From CAYJPA01 sp964371945 (GTDB taxonomy: Bacteria; Chloroflexota; Chloroflexia; Thermomicrobiales; UBA6265), in the NCBI GenBank assembly GCA_964371945.1, contig CAYJPA010000008.1, forward strand, positions 1 to 64,000: a DNA stretch of 64,000 bases, read 5' to 3'. Shown here in pieces: positions 8,205 to 15,829 of the stretch. Position numbers and translations under genes: made by a program. Numbering within the stretch: position 1 is the first letter of the stretch; every line of letters begins with the position of its first letter. The notes beneath the pieces are model-generated. The model ran no database searches. It worked only from the letters and a program-made list of their open reading frames with translations, and was not told the origin of the DNA.

Positions 8205-9128
8205 GTGAATCAACCGCACAACAGACCGCTCAAAGTTGGTGTATTTCTGCCGCTGATCGAAAGCCAGGGCACCGCTGGACAGGCGCGATGGAGCGATCTG
8301 CTGGAGATGGCGAAAGTAGCGGAGGATGCCGGGTTCGATTCGCTCTGGCTGCCAGATCACTTCATCTTTAGGTATCCCGAAAAAGCGACAACGGGACAAT
8401 GGGAGGCGATGTCCATCCTCGCCGCCTTGGCGGCGGTCACGAACCGGGTCGAGATCGCCCCGCTGGTTCTCTGCACCGGGTTTCGAAACCCGGCATTACT
8501 GGCGAAGATGGCCGGCACGATCGACGAGATCAGCGGCGGCCGCTTGATTCTCGGAATCGGCGCTGGATGGCACAAACCCGAATACGACGCGTTCGGATAC
8601 CCGTTCGATCATCGCGTTTCTCGGTTCGAGGAAGCGATCACCATCATCCACGGTCTGCTCCGGCACGGTTCGATAGACTTCGATGGCGCCTACTACCAGG
8701 CCCGCGACTGCGAGCTGCGTCCGCGCGGGCCACGACCGGAGGGACCGCCGATTTTGGTCGGATCCTCCGCCCCGAAAATGCTCAAGCTCACCGCCAAATA
8801 CGCGGACCAGTGGAACAGCAACTGGCGCAACCGCGCCGCGGATCTCCCACCGCTCCTCACGTTGGTGGAGACCGCCTGCGCGGAGGCCGGCCGCGATATC
8901 GCGACCATGGGCTTGACCGCGGGCGTGCAGGTCGATCTTCCCGGCAGTTCCGGCGGTCGAACTTCTTCCGACGGCACGCCGGCGCTCAGTGGTTCACTGG
9001 AAGAAATGGCCGAAGAGCTGCGCCGATACGCCCAGCTCGGCATTTCCCACATCCAAATCCTGCTCGATCCGAACACCCCGAAGGCGTTGGAAGCGTTCGC
9101 TCCGGTACTCGAGCTGCTGGACCGGTAG
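8205..9128 (+). CDS. LLM-class (luciferase-like) flavin or F420-dependent oxidoreductase
   Basis: A 307-residue TIM-barrel oxidoreductase. Family markers are FDSLWLPDHFIF near residue 45, the VTNRVEIAPLVLCTGFRNPALLAKM block with ISGGRLILGIGAGWHKPEYDAFG-type turn after it, and a C-terminal LGISHIQILL strand. F420-dependent members are common in Actinobacteria and Chloroflexota. Substrate unknown. The GTG at 8205 has AGGGAGG eight bases upstream. A second, divergent member is at 32893. Confidence 0.85.
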   Translation: MNQPHNRPLKVGVFLPLIESQGTAGQARWSDLLEMAKVAEDAGFDSLWLPDHFIFRYPEKATTGQWEAMSILAALAAVTNRVEIAPLVLCTGFRNPALLAKMAGTIDEISGGRLILGIGAGWHKPEYDAFGYPFDHRVSRFEEAITIIHGLLRHGSIDFDGAYYQARDCELRPRGPRPEGPPILVGSSAPKMLKLTAKYADQWNSNWRNRAADLPPLLTLVETACAEAGRDIATMGLTAGVQVDLPGSSGGRTSSDGTPALSGSLEEMAEELRRYAQLGISHIQILLDPNTPKALEAFAPVLELLDR

Positions 9129-9389
9129 ACGATGAGCCGACAAGACGAATGCGTGGAGGACGGAAAGGTCGTTGCTCAGGCTCGGAGAGCCCTCGCGATC
9201 TGAGCGCCTGACGTCAGCCTGGCTTCAACCGGTGCAACCTGTGCATCGACTCATCGTCCTGTCGTCTCGTCGACTTGCCGCCTTACCCCTCCGTCGCCGG
9301 CACGCGAATTGCGAAGGAGGTGATACCGGGCCGAACAGTACCTCTCGATTCCGGGAGGAGGGCTCGGTTCAGGTGGAAAGGGATAGTCA

Positions 9390-9536
9390 ATGCTCTGGAC
9401 GATCATTGCAATCCTGCTTGTCCTGTGGTTGCTTGGGTTCGCGATCGCGAACCTTGGCAGCTTGATCCATGCCTTGTTGGTGATCGCACTTGTAGTGCTT
9501 ATTTTTCAGTTGATTACGGGACGTCGGGTCGTCTAG
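9390..9536 (+). CDS. Lmo0937-family small membrane protein
   Basis: A 48-residue protein with two hydrophobic segments separated by a short polar turn: MLWTIIAILLVLWLLGFAIA, then NLGSLIH, a second hydrophobic run and a basic end TGRRVV. This is the recalled pattern of the Lmo0937 family of tiny membrane proteins, which have no known function. ATG 9390, with AAAGGGA nine bases upstream. An AAGGAGGTGAT string at about 9316 is not close enough to be its ribosome-binding site. Confidence 0.75.
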   Translation: MLWTIIAILLVLWLLGFAIANLGSLIHALLVIALVVLIFQLITGRRVV

Positions 9537-9542
9537 CGGCGT

Positions 9543-9665
9543 CGAGGAATTCCATCTCACGGATTCCGCTATGTCCCGGTCGACGGCAAGAGCGGCTGGG
9601 TCTTCGGCGAATACATCAAGCAGTTCCTGGTTCGCGAAGCAAGGCGCCTCGGGCGCGGTAATCGG
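9543..9665 (+). pseudogene. Bacterial SH3-domain remnant
   Basis: Just after the small membrane protein, a frame without a start reads FRYVPVDGKSGWVFGEYIKQ. The GWVFGEYI part is the typical last strand of a bacterial SH3 (SH3b) domain, a cell-wall-type binding module. No upstream part is present, so it is a fragment. It is short and the call is weak. Confidence 0.35.
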
Positions 9666-9786
9666 CCGGGGGGTTTTTCGTCATCGCAAAATGCTCTTCT
9701 CGCGTCTCCACGCGATCCGGTCGACACCGGTATAGTTGGCACCGGCTCACAATGAACATCCGTTTCGTGCAAGAGGAGACACTCAG

Positions 9787-10602
9787 ATGGTCTTTCGATC
9801 CCCGGGTCAGATCGCGGCACTTACTCCCGCTAATCCGTTCGGGCGCGGCGCCGACGGTCGCCCAAGCGTGCCGGCCGATCTCCTCGAGCGCATGAAGTTG
9901 GTCACCAACGACGAAGCGTGGGGTGTGCTCGAGCGCGGTCACAACTACCATTTTCAGTTCGAGGGCGGCTGGTACAACCTGCATCCGGATCGTGTGCTCG
10001 TCGGTCGTGCTGTGACGGTTCGGATGGTGCCGATCCGTCCCGATCTCCAGGCCGTGGTCGAAGAGACCGGCAAGGCACAAGGTCGCTCCGGGGGTCAGAA
10101 CACTTGGGTGATCGACGAACTGCAGGAAGGCGATGTCCTGGTCGTCGATCTCTTCGGCAAGATCGAGGATGGCACCTTCATCGGGGATAATCTCGGTACC
10201 GCGATCCATGCCCGGGCCAAAACCGGGTTGATTGTCGACGGCGGCATTCGCGATCTCGAGCGTGTGCTGGAGCTTCCCGATTTCAATGTCTTCTGCCGCG
10301 GCGCCCATCCGTCAGCTATCTACGACGTGACCTTGGCGGAGGTCAATGGTCCGATCCGGATCGGCAACGCAACGGTGCTTCCCGGCGACGTGGTTCTGGG
10401 CACGCGCGAAGGTGTCACCTTCATTCCGCCGCATCTGGCGGAAGCGGTCGTAACGCGGTCCGAAGACGTGCGGCAGCGGGATGTCTTCGGGAAGTGGTCG
10501 ATCGCGCAGGGAATGTTCACCTCCGGCCAAATCGACGTTTCGACGTGGGCCGAAGAGATCGAAGCCGCGTACAACAACTGGTTGCCAACCTATAAGCGGT
10601 AG
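9787..10602 (+). CDS. RraA/MenG-like family protein, possible aldolase or dehydratase
   Basis: A 271-residue protein of the RraA fold. The family core is visible: RAVTVRMVP, a GDVLVVDLFGK strand, then GDNLGTAIHARAKTGLIVDG and GGIRDLE (Arg-Asp of the active site). Homologues include RNase E inhibitor RraA and HMG/oxaloacetate-type aldolases. In a sugar-acid setting an aldolase or decarboxylase is more likely than RNase regulation, but this is inference. The N terminus is about 60 residues longer than in plain RraA. ATG 9787 with AGAGGAG eight bases upstream. A REP pair follows the gene. Confidence 0.8.
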   Translation: MVFRSPGQIAALTPANPFGRGADGRPSVPADLLERMKLVTNDEAWGVLERGHNYHFQFEGGWYNLHPDRVLVGRAVTVRMVPIRPDLQAVVEETGKAQGRSGGQNTWVIDELQEGDVLVVDLFGKIEDGTFIGDNLGTAIHARAKTGLIVDGGIRDLERVLELPDFNVFCRGAHPSAIYDVTLAEVNGPIRIGNATVLPGDVVLGTREGVTFIPPHLAEAVVTRSEDVRQRDVFGKWSIAQGMFTSGQIDVSTWAEEIEAAYNNWLPTYKR

Positions 10603-10638
10603 GCGTCTCTCATGGGAGCCACGTTGCTTTGTCGCCTT

Positions 10639-10741
10639 GGGCAAACACGGAGGTTTGCTTCAACAGTCGACCTTCGCGGTCTCTACCAGCGTCGTTGATT
10701 TGGGAAACGTTTTCTGTAGGGGCAGACCACCGCGTCTGCCC
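10639..10741. repeat. REP-type palindrome pair, copy 1
   Basis: Two small hairpins about 80 bases apart. The second is perfect: GGGCAGAC 10720-10727 and GTCTGCCC 10734-10741 with loop CACCGC. The first has arm GGGCAAAC 10639-10646, loop ACGGAG and a decayed right arm GTTTGCTT. The first loop is nearly the reverse complement of the loop in other copies. It lies between the RraA-like gene and the RAYT gene. Confidence 0.8.
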
Positions 10742-10749
10742 TTGCTCGT

Positions 10750-11433
10750 CTAGGCGAAGCCCCGACAGAATTCCTGATATGCGTCGTCATCTTGCCATCG
10801 CGACGGATTGCCAGCTATGTATTCGCGGCTCCGATCGCGCTCGCGCTCGTCACGCACGATGCGCTCGACGTAGTTGCGTTGCCAGAACCTCCTTGGGTAC
10901 GGCGGCGAACCGAGGACAACGATGCCGACCGTGTAATCGCTCGTGGTTGCAGATTCGAACCATTGGATGACCTTACCGAATGTCACCGGAATTGATCGTT
11001 CTGAATCGGGCTTGGTGGTGGTTGGCGAGGGTAAACACAGAGGTTTACCCCTACTAACGAATGCGCTGGTTTCGTCAAACTGCGTTGGTTTGGGAGACGT
11101 TTTCTGTAAGGGCAGACCTCCGTGTCTGCCCTTCTCGTCACCCGCCGATTTCGAATCAGGAGGCGTGTCCCAACCAAACCGCAATAGGCCATGAACGTGA
11201 TTTGGCATGATGATGTAAGCGTCAATTCCGCCCGATGGAAATCGCCTTCCGATCGATCGCCACCATGAATCAACCATTTGCCCGGCAGGATTATTGATAA
11301 CGCCGTGCTCGTCAATCTCCCCCAACACACACGCTCGATCCTGAGCACATACTGTTACAAAAGAGGTTCCGGGCGATGCATTGTCGTATGCAGGCAGTCT
11401 GATCGAGCGGCGACGAGCCGTGGGCCTCTCCAT
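10750..11433 (-). CDS. REP-associated tyrosine transposase (RAYT, Y1/IS200-like)
   Basis: A 227-residue Y1-type single-strand transposase. The start RRRSIRLPAYDNASPGTSFV and the metal-binding motif MPNHVHGLL (His79, His81) are typical of RAYTs. The C-terminal FWQRNYVERIVRDERE and YIAGNPSRW blocks hold the candidate nucleophile Tyr188 or Tyr205. RAYTs are single-copy genes thought to mobilise REP palindromes. Uniquely here, residues about 103-138 are encoded by a full REP pair (11029-11131) lying inside the gene in the open frame. Start at ATG 11433. Confidence 0.85.
   Translation of the reverse strand: MERPTARRRSIRLPAYDNASPGTSFVTVCAQDRACVLGEIDEHGVINNPAGQMVDSWWRSIGRRFPSGGIDAYIIMPNHVHGLLRFGWDTPPDSKSAGDEKGRHGGLPLQKTSPKPTQFDETSAFVSRGKPLCLPSPTTTKPDSERSIPVTFGKVIQWFESATTSDYTVGIVVLGSPPYPRRFWQRNYVERIVRDERERDRSREYIAGNPSRWQDDDAYQEFCRGFA
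11029..11131. repeat. REP-type palindrome pair, copy 2, inside the RAYT gene
   Basis: Hairpin one is GGGTAAAC 11029-11036, loop ACAGAG, GTTTACCC 11043-11050. Hairpin two is GGGCAGAC 11110-11117, loop CTCCGT, GTCTGCCC 11124-11131. Both 8-base stems are perfect. The spacing and linker (GTTTGGGAGACGTTTTCTGTA versus a similar linker in copy 1) match copy 1. It is read through by the RAYT frame on the minus strand, giving HGGLPLQ and GKPLCLPSP. Confidence 0.85.
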
Positions 11434-11447
11434 CCGCTTCTGGGCCG

Positions 11448-12620
11448 TTACGCCGTATCCCCGAAAAACGCGTGCCCAGGCTTCGAGTGGGCGCGGGCGA
11501 CCTCTTCGTTGAGCGTCAGGCCGTGACCGGGGCGTTCATCGAGATAGATGAAGCCGTTTTTGATGGCCGGTTCGCCTTCGACCACGTCCGCCCACCACGG
11601 CACATCGTGCGCGTGGAATTCCATCACTAGAAAGTTGTTCATCGCGGCGCAGACATGCGCGGCCGCGACCGTGCCAACCGGGCTGGCGACGTTATGCGGC
11701 GCGATCGGGATGTAGTACGTGTCTGCCCAATCGGCGACCTTCTTGGCCTCGAGCAATCCACCCATCTTCGGGATGTCCGGCGCGATAATCCGAGCCGCCT
11801 GCTTTTCGATCAGCTCGCGATAGCCATGCTTCCGGTAAAGATTCTCCCCGGTGCAGATTGGCGTTCTCGTGCTGTGCGTGACGTGGCGTTGCGCTTCGAT
11901 GTTCTCGGGCGGCACGGGGTCCTCGAGCCAGAGCAGATTGAACGGCTCTAGTGCCTGCGCCAGCCGGATCGCGTCGTTCGTGCTGTACTTCCAGTGCGCA
12001 TCCACCGCCAGCATGACGCTGCTTGGGATCGCGGCTTTCACCGCCGCCGTGACCGAGACCATCCATTCCAACTCCGCATCGCCGATCGTGCGGTTGAACG
12101 GCTCAAACCAGCTCCGGCGCGGATGGGGATCGTCAGAAATGTCACGCGTAAAGGAGTTCTTCGCATCCAGATCGAACTTGATCGCGGTGAAGCCCGAGCC
12201 GACGACTTCCCGCGCCCGTTCGGCCCACGATTCCGGCGTTTCGTCCTTGCCGGCATGGCAATCGGCATAGATCCGGATCTTGTCGCGGAAGCGGCCGCCA
12301 AAGAGGTTGTAAATCGGCGTTTTGAGCGCGCGACCGACGAGATCCCAGAGCGCAATCTCGATCCCGCTAATCGCGGTCACGGTGGCGCCTGCCAGCGAGC
12401 CCTCGCCGGAGAGACAGCGGATCATCACTTCGTAGAGTTTGCCGATGTTGAACGGGTTCTCCCCAAGGAGGAGCGGTTTGGCGCGGTGGACCAATTCAGC
12501 GACGCCGACGCCCCAGTAGGCCTCGCCAAGTCCAGTCACCCCCTCGTCTGTTTCCACTTTGACGAGCACCCAGGGGAAATTGCCCTCGAGCACCGCGGTG
12601 CTCACATTGGTAATGTTCAC
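11448..12620 (-). CDS. Enolase-superfamily sugar-acid dehydratase (mandelate racemase/muconate lactonising type)
   Basis: A 390-residue enzyme. Metal ligands are Asp207 (AVDAHW), Glu233 (WLEDPVP) and Glu259 (CTGENLY); the C-terminal base is His309 (IAPHNVASP) and Lys148 lies in AIKFDLD. The His309 and PHNVASP layout resembles galactonate-type acid-sugar dehydratases, but the substrate is open. The GTG at 12620 has GGGAGGAAC upstream. It is the last gene of the minus-strand importer operon, 42 bases after the ATPase stop, so it probably acts on the imported compound. Confidence 0.85.
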   Translation of the reverse strand: MNITNVSTAVLEGNFPWVLVKVETDEGVTGLGEAYWGVGVAELVHRAKPLLLGENPFNIGKLYEVMIRCLSGEGSLAGATVTAISGIEIALWDLVGRALKTPIYNLFGGRFRDKIRIYADCHAGKDETPESWAERAREVVGSGFTAIKFDLDAKNSFTRDISDDPHPRRSWFEPFNRTIGDAELEWMVSVTAAVKAAIPSSVMLAVDAHWKYSTNDAIRLAQALEPFNLLWLEDPVPPENIEAQRHVTHSTRTPICTGENLYRKHGYRELIEKQAARIIAPDIPKMGGLLEAKKVADWADTYYIPIAPHNVASPVGTVAAAHVCAAMNNFLVMEFHAHDVPWWADVVEGEPAIKNGFIYLDERPGHGLTLNEEVARAHSKPGHAFFGDTA

Positions 12621-12662
12621 ACGTTCCTCCCGTGACTAGTAGCGAAACTCGCCAGCTTGTTC

Positions 12663-13805
12663 CTAGGCCTGGTGGGCGAATGCCGGTCTGCGCGCGGTTG
12701 CGACGGTCTCTGAGGCTTCCGCAAGCGCGGCTTCAGTGTGTGCGTCGAAAATATGCAGGTGGTCTTGATCGAACTCCGCCCAGATTGGGTCATCGGGCAC
12801 GGCCCGAAAGTCGGCGTGCGCGCTCGCCACGATCAACTGCCCGCCGAGGCGAAGGTGCACGAAGGTCAGATCACCCGTCGGCTCGACCGTGTAGATCGTT
12901 GCGGGCAGAGATGCGGGGACCTCGTCTTTGTGTAGTCTGACCTGGCTGTGGCGGATGCCGAGCACCACTTCGCCACCGCTGCGAAGCGCCTGTTTCGCCC
13001 GGAGTGGGGAGAGCGGCAGCATCCAACCGCTTTCCCCGGTAACCTCGACCGTGCCGTCTGCCGATCGCACTCTCCCCTTAAGCAGATTCATCGCCGGGCT
13101 GCCGATGAATCCGGCCACAAACGTGTTGACCGGCCGGTTGAAGATGTCATCCGGTGACGCGTATTGTTGAAGGAGACCGTAGTTCATGACAGCGATCTTA
13201 TCGGCCATCGTCACCGCCTCCAACTGATCGTGCGTGACGTAGAGCACGGTCGCGTGCAATTCCTGGTGGAATCGCTTGAGCTCGGCGCGCATCTGCACGC
13301 GCAACTTTGCATCGAGGTTGGAGAGCGGCTCGTCCATTAAGAATGCGCGGGGATTGCGCACGAGCGCTCGGCCGAGCGCAACCCGCTGCTGCTGGCCACC
13401 GGAGAGCTCGCGCGGCCGCCGATCGAGCAGGTGATCGATGCTCAGCAGTTTCGCGGTTCGCTCGACCTGCGTCTTAATGTCGGGTTTGTTCATCTTCCGC
13501 ATTTTCAGCGGGAACGCGAGATTCTCGCGCACGCTCTTGTTCGGGTAGAGTGCGTAGTTCTGAAAGACCATCGCCAGATCCCGATCCTTGGGATCGAGCT
13601 CGCTGATCTGCCTGTCGCCCAGATAAATCTCACCGTCGGTGAGCTCGATCAGCCCCGCGACCAAATTCAAGGTCGTGGTTTTGCCGCAGCCGGATGGACC
13701 GACCAGCGCGACAAATTCGCCGTCCTCGACTTCCAGCGACACCTTGTCCACGGCAACGACTTCACCGTAGACCTTGACTACTTCACGGAGAGAAACATTT
13801 GCCAT
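12663..13805 (-). CDS. Sugar ABC importer ATPase (MsmK/UgpC/MalK type)
   Basis: A 380-residue ATPase. Walker A GPSGCGKT at 36-43, signature LSGGQQQR at 134-141, Walker B FLMDEP at 155-160 and the D-loop SNLDAK follow in order; a C-terminal regulatory (TOBE) part with GEVVLGIRHSQVRL follows. It energises uptake through the permeases encoded upstream (13879-15749). It is the only importer ATPase in this window although four importers are present, so it may serve several of them as MsmX does in Bacillus. That sharing is inference. Confidence 0.92.
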   Translation of the reverse strand: MANVSLREVVKVYGEVVAVDKVSLEVEDGEFVALVGPSGCGKTTTLNLVAGLIELTDGEIYLGDRQISELDPKDRDLAMVFQNYALYPNKSVRENLAFPLKMRKMNKPDIKTQVERTAKLLSIDHLLDRRPRELSGGQQQRVALGRALVRNPRAFLMDEPLSNLDAKLRVQMRAELKRFHQELHATVLYVTHDQLEAVTMADKIAVMNYGLLQQYASPDDIFNRPVNTFVAGFIGSPAMNLLKGRVRSADGTVEVTGESGWMLPLSPLRAKQALRSGGEVVLGIRHSQVRLHKDEVPASLPATIYTVEPTGDLTFVHLRLGGQLIVASAHADFRAVPDDPIWAEFDQDHLHIFDAHTEAALAEASETVATARRPAFAHQA

Positions 13806-13878
13806 CTTTGGTAGACCTCGTTCGCGACCCGTATTGCCGACTGCTCAGAGCTAGCGGCTAGCGGCTCATAGCTCATAG

Positions 13879-14802
13879 CTAGTGCTTGACCGCGCCCTCC
13901 GTGAGCGCCTGGACGAAGTAGCGCTGGAGCACCAGGAAGATGATGACCACCGGCACACTCATGATGAACGAGGCAGCCATGAGCCCCGGCCAGTTGCTCG
14001 AGTTCTCCGTGAAAAACTTCTGCAAACCGATCGGCATCGTCATCTTTTCTTCGCTGTTGATGAAGGTATTGGCGTAGACGTATTCGTTCCAGCCCTGGAT
14101 AAAGGCATAGATCGCGGTCGCGATGATGCCCGGGGAGGAGAGTGGCAGCACGATCAGGCGGAACGCCTGAAAACGGGTTGCGCCGTCGACCCTGGCCGCG
14201 CGCTCCAGCTCCGGCGGGATATTGTCGTAAAACCCTTTGAGCAGCCAGATCGAAAGCGGTAGCCCGAACGTGAGGTAGGTCAGGATCAGCGACCACTGGC
14301 TATCGATCAGTCCGAGGTTCTTGATCAAAATGAAGAGCGGGATCAAGAAGACGACCACCGGAAACATATTGCGAACAAGGACCGAGAAGAAGAGCGCGTC
14401 CTTTCCGGGAAATGAGAACCGGGAGAACGCATACGCGGCCGGCACGGCGACGAGGAGCCCGAGGATGGTCGTCATCGTTGAGACCCAGATGCTGTTCCGG
14501 AGATAGTGCAGAAATTTGGAACCGAGCTCATCGTTGGGGTTGAGGAGGGTGGTGTATTCCTCGAACGTGATATTGCTCGGAATCCATCTTGGCGGCTGCT
14601 GGATCGACGCGAATTCGGTCTTAAGCGAGGTGGAGAGCATCCACGCCATCGGCACGACCGTGAAGATGAGGAGCAGGACGAGAAAGAGCCATCCCGCGAT
14701 ACTCCACCCATTCAGCTTGAACGGCTTCCGTCGTTTCGCATAGGCTCTCGCGCTGGTTGTCGATTCCGGAACAGCCGTCGACTGACGGTCGATCGCGCTC
14801 AT
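13879..14802 (-). CDS. Sugar ABC transporter permease, MalG type
   Basis: A 307-residue inner-membrane protein with six predicted membrane segments and the ATPase-contacting loop ELERAARVDGATRFQAF ending in a LPLSSPG turn. The ATG at 14802 overlaps the TGA of the upstream permease (ATGA), showing translational coupling; the longer frame to 14952 overlaps that gene and is not used. A basic stretch AKRRKPFK precedes the first membrane segment. Between this gene and the ATPase start lie repeated CTAGCGG and CATAGCT words (about 13850-13880). Confidence 0.9.
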   Translation of the reverse strand: MSAIDRQSTAVPESTTSARAYAKRRKPFKLNGWSIAGWLFLVLLLIFTVVPMAWMLSTSLKTEFASIQQPPRWIPSNITFEEYTTLLNPNDELGSKFLHYLRNSIWVSTMTTILGLLVAVPAAYAFSRFSFPGKDALFFSVLVRNMFPVVVFLIPLFILIKNLGLIDSQWSLILTYLTFGLPLSIWLLKGFYDNIPPELERAARVDGATRFQAFRLIVLPLSSPGIIATAIYAFIQGWNEYVYANTFINSEEKMTMPIGLQKFFTENSSNWPGLMAASFIMSVPVVIIFLVLQRYFVQALTEGAVKH

Positions 14803-15749
14803 GCCTCGCTCCGTTTCGGTCCGCCCTGCGTGAGGATACGGACGTAGTACCAACCTGCCGCAAGCATCACGAGGAAGAGGATCACCGAGTAGGCCGACGC
14901 GAGACCGTAACCCAGCGAGCGGAAGGCGATGTTGTAAATCTGGGTAATCCAAAGTTGCGATGCATTCGCGGGACCACCGCCGGTCATCAAAAAGACGAGG
15001 GTGAACGAGTTGAGATTCGCGACAAAGAGCAGCAATGTCGTGATAAGGATCACGTTTTTCAGATGCGGCAGCGTCACATGCGTGAATTGCTGCCAGATGC
15101 CGGCGCCATCGACCCGAGCCGCGCGCAGCAATTGCTCGGGCACGGTTTGAAGACCGGCGATCATCATGATCATGACAAATGAGAACTCTTTCCAGATATT
15201 GACGACAATGACCGTTGGCAGCACGCGATCTTTCGAATCGAGCAGGATGAGATTCTCGTCCATCACGCCCCAGTCCTTGAGCGCGCCGCTGAGCAGACCG
15301 TAATCGCTATGCAGCATCCACTTCCAGACGTAGGCGGCGGCGACCGCCGAGATCACGTAGGGGATCAACAAGATCGCGCGGACGACCCCGCGCCCGATAA
15401 ATTGCTTGTGGAGCACCAGAGCGGCGGCAAACCCAAGAATGAAGGCGCCCAACGTCGATCCGATCGTCCAGACGAAGGTGTTCTTGGTGGTTTGCCAGAA
15501 CCGCAGCCGGTCTTCGGTCAGAATCCGGTCGTAATTGTCGATTCCGTTCCAGATATGATCGCCGGTCCGAATCGGTGTATCGTGGAACGAGAGCCAGATC
15601 GTGTACACGATCGGATACCCGATGACCAGCACCATGACGGCGATGGCCGGCAGCACGTAAATATAGTCCGCCCAGTGATGAGCGATGTTCTGGAGGTGCC
15701 CTCGCTTCGGCCGGGTGACGGTTCGAGGGGAGTTGACGGAGCGTCGCAT
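14799..15749 (-). CDS. Sugar ABC transporter permease, MalF type
   Basis: A 316-residue inner-membrane protein with six membrane segments. The family markers are PAIAVMVLVIGYPIVYTIWL in segment one, the GIDNYDRILT loop, and the coupling loop QLLRAARVDGAGIWQQF followed by THVTLP. It pairs with the MalG-type permease, with which it overlaps by four bases. It lies 80 bases after the binding-protein stop, with a perfect hairpin (15775-15816) in between. Confidence 0.9.
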   Translation of the reverse strand: MRRSVNSPRTVTRPKRGHLQNIAHHWADYIYVLPAIAVMVLVIGYPIVYTIWLSFHDTPIRTGDHIWNGIDNYDRILTEDRLRFWQTTKNTFVWTIGSTLGAFILGFAAALVLHKQFIGRGVVRAILLIPYVISAVAAAYVWKWMLHSDYGLLSGALKDWGVMDENLILLDSKDRVLPTVIVVNIWKEFSFVMIMMIAGLQTVPEQLLRAARVDGAGIWQQFTHVTLPHLKNVILITTLLLFVANLNSFTLVFLMTGGGPANASQLWITQIYNIAFRSLGYGLASAYSVILFLVMLAAGWYYVRILTQGGPKRSEA

Positions 15750-15774
15750 GCGCCGGTTGCCCTTTGCCCGAGAA

Positions 15775-15816
15775 CGAATCGGCTAGCCGGAAATTCTCTC
15801 CCGGCTAGCCGATTCG
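15775..15816 (-). promoter_or_regulatory. Perfect hairpin between binding-protein and permease genes (operon 1)
   Basis: Arms 15775-15790 and 15801-15816 are perfectly complementary over 16 bases (CGAATCGGCTAGCCGG and its mirror) with a 10-base loop. No T-tract follows on the transcribed strand, so it is likely a partial terminator or a 3' RNA-stabilising structure behind the binding-protein message rather than a full terminator. Confidence 0.7.
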
Positions 15817-15829
15817 CGGTTGACCGCGA

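Noticed and set aside
9314..9325. AAGGAGGTGAT, an ideal ribosome-binding site
   Set aside because: No start codon with an open frame lies at the right distance; it is about 65 bases from the small membrane-protein gene.
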